A stretch of DNA of 64,000 nt from Bog-473 sp963756025. GTDB lineage: Bacteria; Actinomycetota; Acidimicrobiia; Acidimicrobiales; RAAP-2. Where the stretch lies: assembly GCA_963756025.1 (NCBI GenBank), contig CAVWMF010000001.1:558001-622000 (forward strand). Direction: 5' to 3'. The position numbers and the translations under genes were made by a program. The notes below the pieces were generated by a model. The model made no database searches. It was not told the origin of the DNA and worked only from the letters and a program-made list of their open reading frames with translations. Below are positions 62,335 through 64,000 of this stretch, one piece after another (within the stretch, counting starts at the first letter, position 1; each line of letters opens with the position of its first letter).

Positions 62335-63675
62335 GTGGTCGGGGCCGGACACGTCATCGAGGACCCCGAAGTCATGGGTTCCTACGTGGTCGACTGGACG
62401 GGACGCTTCCAGGGTGCTGCTCCCGTGGTGGTCCGGCCCGGTGACACCGCCGAGGTCGCCGCCGTCGTCGCACTGTGCCGGGAGGCCGGAGTGGCCCTCG
62501 TGCCCCAAGGGGGGAACACCGGCCTCGTCGGGGGCGGGGTGCCGCTGCACAGGGAGGCCGTGCTCAGCCTCAGCCGGTTGAACCGGATCTTCGACGTGGA
62601 CCAGGTCGGCGGCCAGCTCACGGCGGGAGCGGGCGCGTCGGTGGCCGAGGTCCAGGCGGCGGCGCGTGCGGCCGGGTGGGTCTACGGCGTGGATCTCGGG
62701 AGCCGTGACAGCGCGACCGTCGGTGGCACGATCGCCACCAATGCGGGCGGTCTGCAGGTGCTCCGCTACGGCGCCACCCGGGCGCAGCTGTTGGGCATCG
62801 AAGCGGTGCTCGGGACCGGGTCGGTCGTCTCGCACCTGGGCGGGCTGACGAAGGACAACACCGGCTACGACCTCGGGGGGCTTCTCTGTGGCAGCGAGGG
62901 CACGCTCGGGGTGGTCACCGCGGCCCGCCTGCGTCTCGTCACGCCCAGCGAAGAGCGGGCGGTGGCACTGTTGGCGTTCGATACTGCGGCGGCCGCGGTC
63001 GATGCCGGCTTCCTCCTGCGCCGGAGCCTGCCCGATCTGCAGTCGCTCGAGCTCTTCCTCGGCGCCGGACTCGAGCTCGTCTGTCGCAGTGGTGGCCTCA
63101 CACCGCCGTTTGCCACGGCGCATCGGGCCTATCTCCTGGCCGAAGTGGCGGCCCAGCGCGATCCGCTCCCGGCCCTGGGCGAGGCACTCGAGTCGGTCCC
63201 GTGGATTGAGGAGACCGCCGTGGCCACGGACCCGACCCGACGGGCGCAGTTGTGGCGGTACCGCGAAGGGCACACCGAGGCGATCAACGCGCTGGGCGCC
63301 CCGCACAAGCTCGATGTCACCCTCCCGGCGCCCTTGTTGACGGCGTTCATCGAGCAGGTGCCCGAGGTCGTGCGGGCGGCGAACCCCCGGGCCACGACGT
63401 GGCTCTTCGGCCATGTGGCGGACGGCAACGTCCACGTCAACATCACGGGAGTGGATCCCGGCGACGTCGCGGTCGACGACAGCGTCCTCGTCCTGGCCGC
63501 CGGCATGGGGGGCAGCATCAGCGCGGAGCACGGCATCGGGACGGCGAAGCGGCCGTGGCTCCATCTCAACCGGAGCGAGGCTGAGATAAGTGCCTTCCGC
63601 AGTATCAAGGGGGCGCTGGACCCGGCGGGGATCTTGAACCCCCACGTGCTCTTCCCCTTCGCCGCGCCGCGATGA
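62335..63675 (+). CDS. FAD-linked D-2-hydroxyacid dehydrogenase (GlcD/D2HGDH-like)
   Basis: GTG at 62335 gives 446 residues. Sense sequence appears to start earlier (DATEAAATTLDPGLLTQLRE from about 62274) with no in-frame start, so a one-base error near the ATGGCGGG at 62264 is possible. FAD-binding motifs are VPQGGNTGLVGGGVP, GGTIATNAGGLQVLRYG and LLCGSEGTLGVVTA. The C-terminal domain has the metal-binding FGHVADGNVHVNI and SAEHGIGTAKR. It oxidises D-lactate, glycolate or D-2-hydroxyglutarate. Its stop overlaps the next start (ATGA), so the exporter gene is coupled. Confidence 0.9.
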   Translation: MVGAGHVIEDPEVMGSYVVDWTGRFQGAAPVVVRPGDTAEVAAVVALCREAGVALVPQGGNTGLVGGGVPLHREAVLSLSRLNRIFDVDQVGGQLTAGAGASVAEVQAAARAAGWVYGVDLGSRDSATVGGTIATNAGGLQVLRYGATRAQLLGIEAVLGTGSVVSHLGGLTKDNTGYDLGGLLCGSEGTLGVVTAARLRLVTPSEERAVALLAFDTAAAAVDAGFLLRRSLPDLQSLELFLGAGLELVCRSGGLTPPFATAHRAYLLAEVAAQRDPLPALGEALESVPWIEETAVATDPTRRAQLWRYREGHTEAINALGAPHKLDVTLPAPLLTAFIEQVPEVVRAANPRATTWLFGHVADGNVHVNITGVDPGDVAVDDSVLVLAAGMGGSISAEHGIGTAKRPWLHLNRSEAEISAFRSIKGALDPAGILNPHVLFPFAAPR

Positions 63676-64000
63676 GCCAGCCGGCGCCTGTGCCGGCGCC
63701 GCCTCCGGGAGCAGGGGCCGGCCCGGGGTCGGGGTCGGCGGCGGCCTCGGGGTCGGGGTCACCGTGGACGCCCCTGTCGTATCGCACGTTCCGCATCCTG
63801 TGGCTGGCCCAGCTCGGTTCGAACATCGGTTCGTGGATGCAGACCGTGGCGACCCAGTGGCTCCTGATCGATCGCAACGCCTCGCTCATCGCCCTGGTGC
63901 AGACGGCCAGCCTGCTCCCGGTGTTCTTCCTGTCACTCCCGGCCGGGGTCTTCGCCGACACCCTCGACCGCAAGAAATTGCTGAGCGGGAGCACGATCTT
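63672..64000 (+). CDS. MFS transporter (transmembrane secretion effector type), N-terminal part
   Basis: ATG at 63672 overlaps the oxidase stop; 109 codons are present before the right edge. A Pro/Gly/Ala/Ser-rich tail of about 30 residues precedes LSYRTFRILWLAQLGSNIGS, WMQTVATQWLLIDR and the second helix VQTASLLPVFFLSLPAGVFA, DTLDRKKLL. This is the MFS_3/enterobactin-exporter-like start. It probably exports a small molecule or drug. Coupling to the FAD oxidase suggests a shared pathway. Confidence 0.88.
   Translation, partial: MSQPAPVPAPPPGAGAGPGSGSAAASGSGSPWTPLSYRTFRILWLAQLGSNIGSWMQTVATQWLLIDRNASLIALVQTASLLPVFFLSLPAGVFADTLDRKKLLSGSTI

Noticed and set aside
1..64000. tRNA, rRNA and CRISPR arrays
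   Set aside because: No cloverleaf-like or T-loop GTTCGAATC sequences in intergenic regions, no rRNA segments, and no regularly spaced 25-40 base repeats with spacers. The only short repeats are the 18-bp units at 57949 and the TetR operators.

Overview
The window is high-GC, high-GC3 DNA with GTG and TTG starts, NDMA-type alcohol dehydrogenase, LLM (F420/flavin) oxidoreductases, IspH and large secreted repeat proteins. Together these suggest an actinobacterium. The secreted proteins with YWLVASDGGIF repeats and the many short dehydrogenase and Rieske genes fit a member of the Acidimicrobiia-like soil or aquatic lineages, but the lineage is an inference because there is no rRNA or tRNA here. 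Single-base frame breaks recur in conserved genes, including the normally essential der. The sequence therefore probably contains residual indel errors, and several apparent pseudogenes should be read with that in mind.

Layout. 1-4.9 kb: end of an aldehyde dehydrogenase, a cupin/homocysteine S-methyltransferase fusion, and a secreted cysteine-peptidase-like wall enzyme divergent from an unusual two-HTH regulator. 5.0-11.1 kb: a mobile-element zone with a dead IS1380-type copy, a secreted propeller-like repeat protein (a decayed relative lies left of the dead IS), and an IS256-type element inserted cleanly in a small monooxygenase gene downstream of a cupin gene. 11.6-16.7 kb: AraC regulator, methyltransferase, small secreted and membrane proteins, a class I cyclic-di-GMP riboswitch ahead of a small CxxC/CxxC protein, and a TauD-type dioxygenase. 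16.7-26.5 kb: transport genes, namely a NatAB-like exporter, a PadR-ATPase-FtsX operon, an SCO1/SenC protein and a large FtsX-like permease. 26.7-30.5 kb: 6-phosphogluconate dehydrogenase, a secreted phosphoesterase and an LLM oxidoreductase. 30.4-37.7 kb: a catabolic block with SDR, alpha/beta hydrolases, LLM monooxygenase, Rieske oxygenase, cupin, IclR regulator and a gamma-carbonic-anhydrase-like protein. It looks built for opening aromatic or otherwise recalcitrant substrates. 37.9-46.7 kb: an Ig-repeat surface protein, zinc-ribbon membrane protein, Der GTPase, DUF512 radical-SAM protein, hydrolase, NAD-epimerase and TetR.

46.7-54 kb holds two giant secreted paralogues, each with four beta-sandwich-like modules, created by a tandem duplication that also copied the 3' end of the neighbouring yjbQ gene. 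Each copy is preceded by the same long hairpin leader with compensating base changes. 54-64 kb: NDMA-type alcohol dehydrogenase, PEBP remnant, DJ-1/PfpI protein, IspH, HD hydrolase, glycosyltransferase 2, a SnoaL/sigma-fragment junction, a ferredoxin-like protein, a DHA2 drug exporter, an FAD-linked hydroxyacid oxidase and the start of an MFS exporter.

The most interesting signals are the riboswitch with its small zinc-ribbon target, the duplicated repeat-protein locus with a covarying leader hairpin and a yjbQ scar, the reconstructable IS256 insertion, and the TetR and PadR operator candidates.
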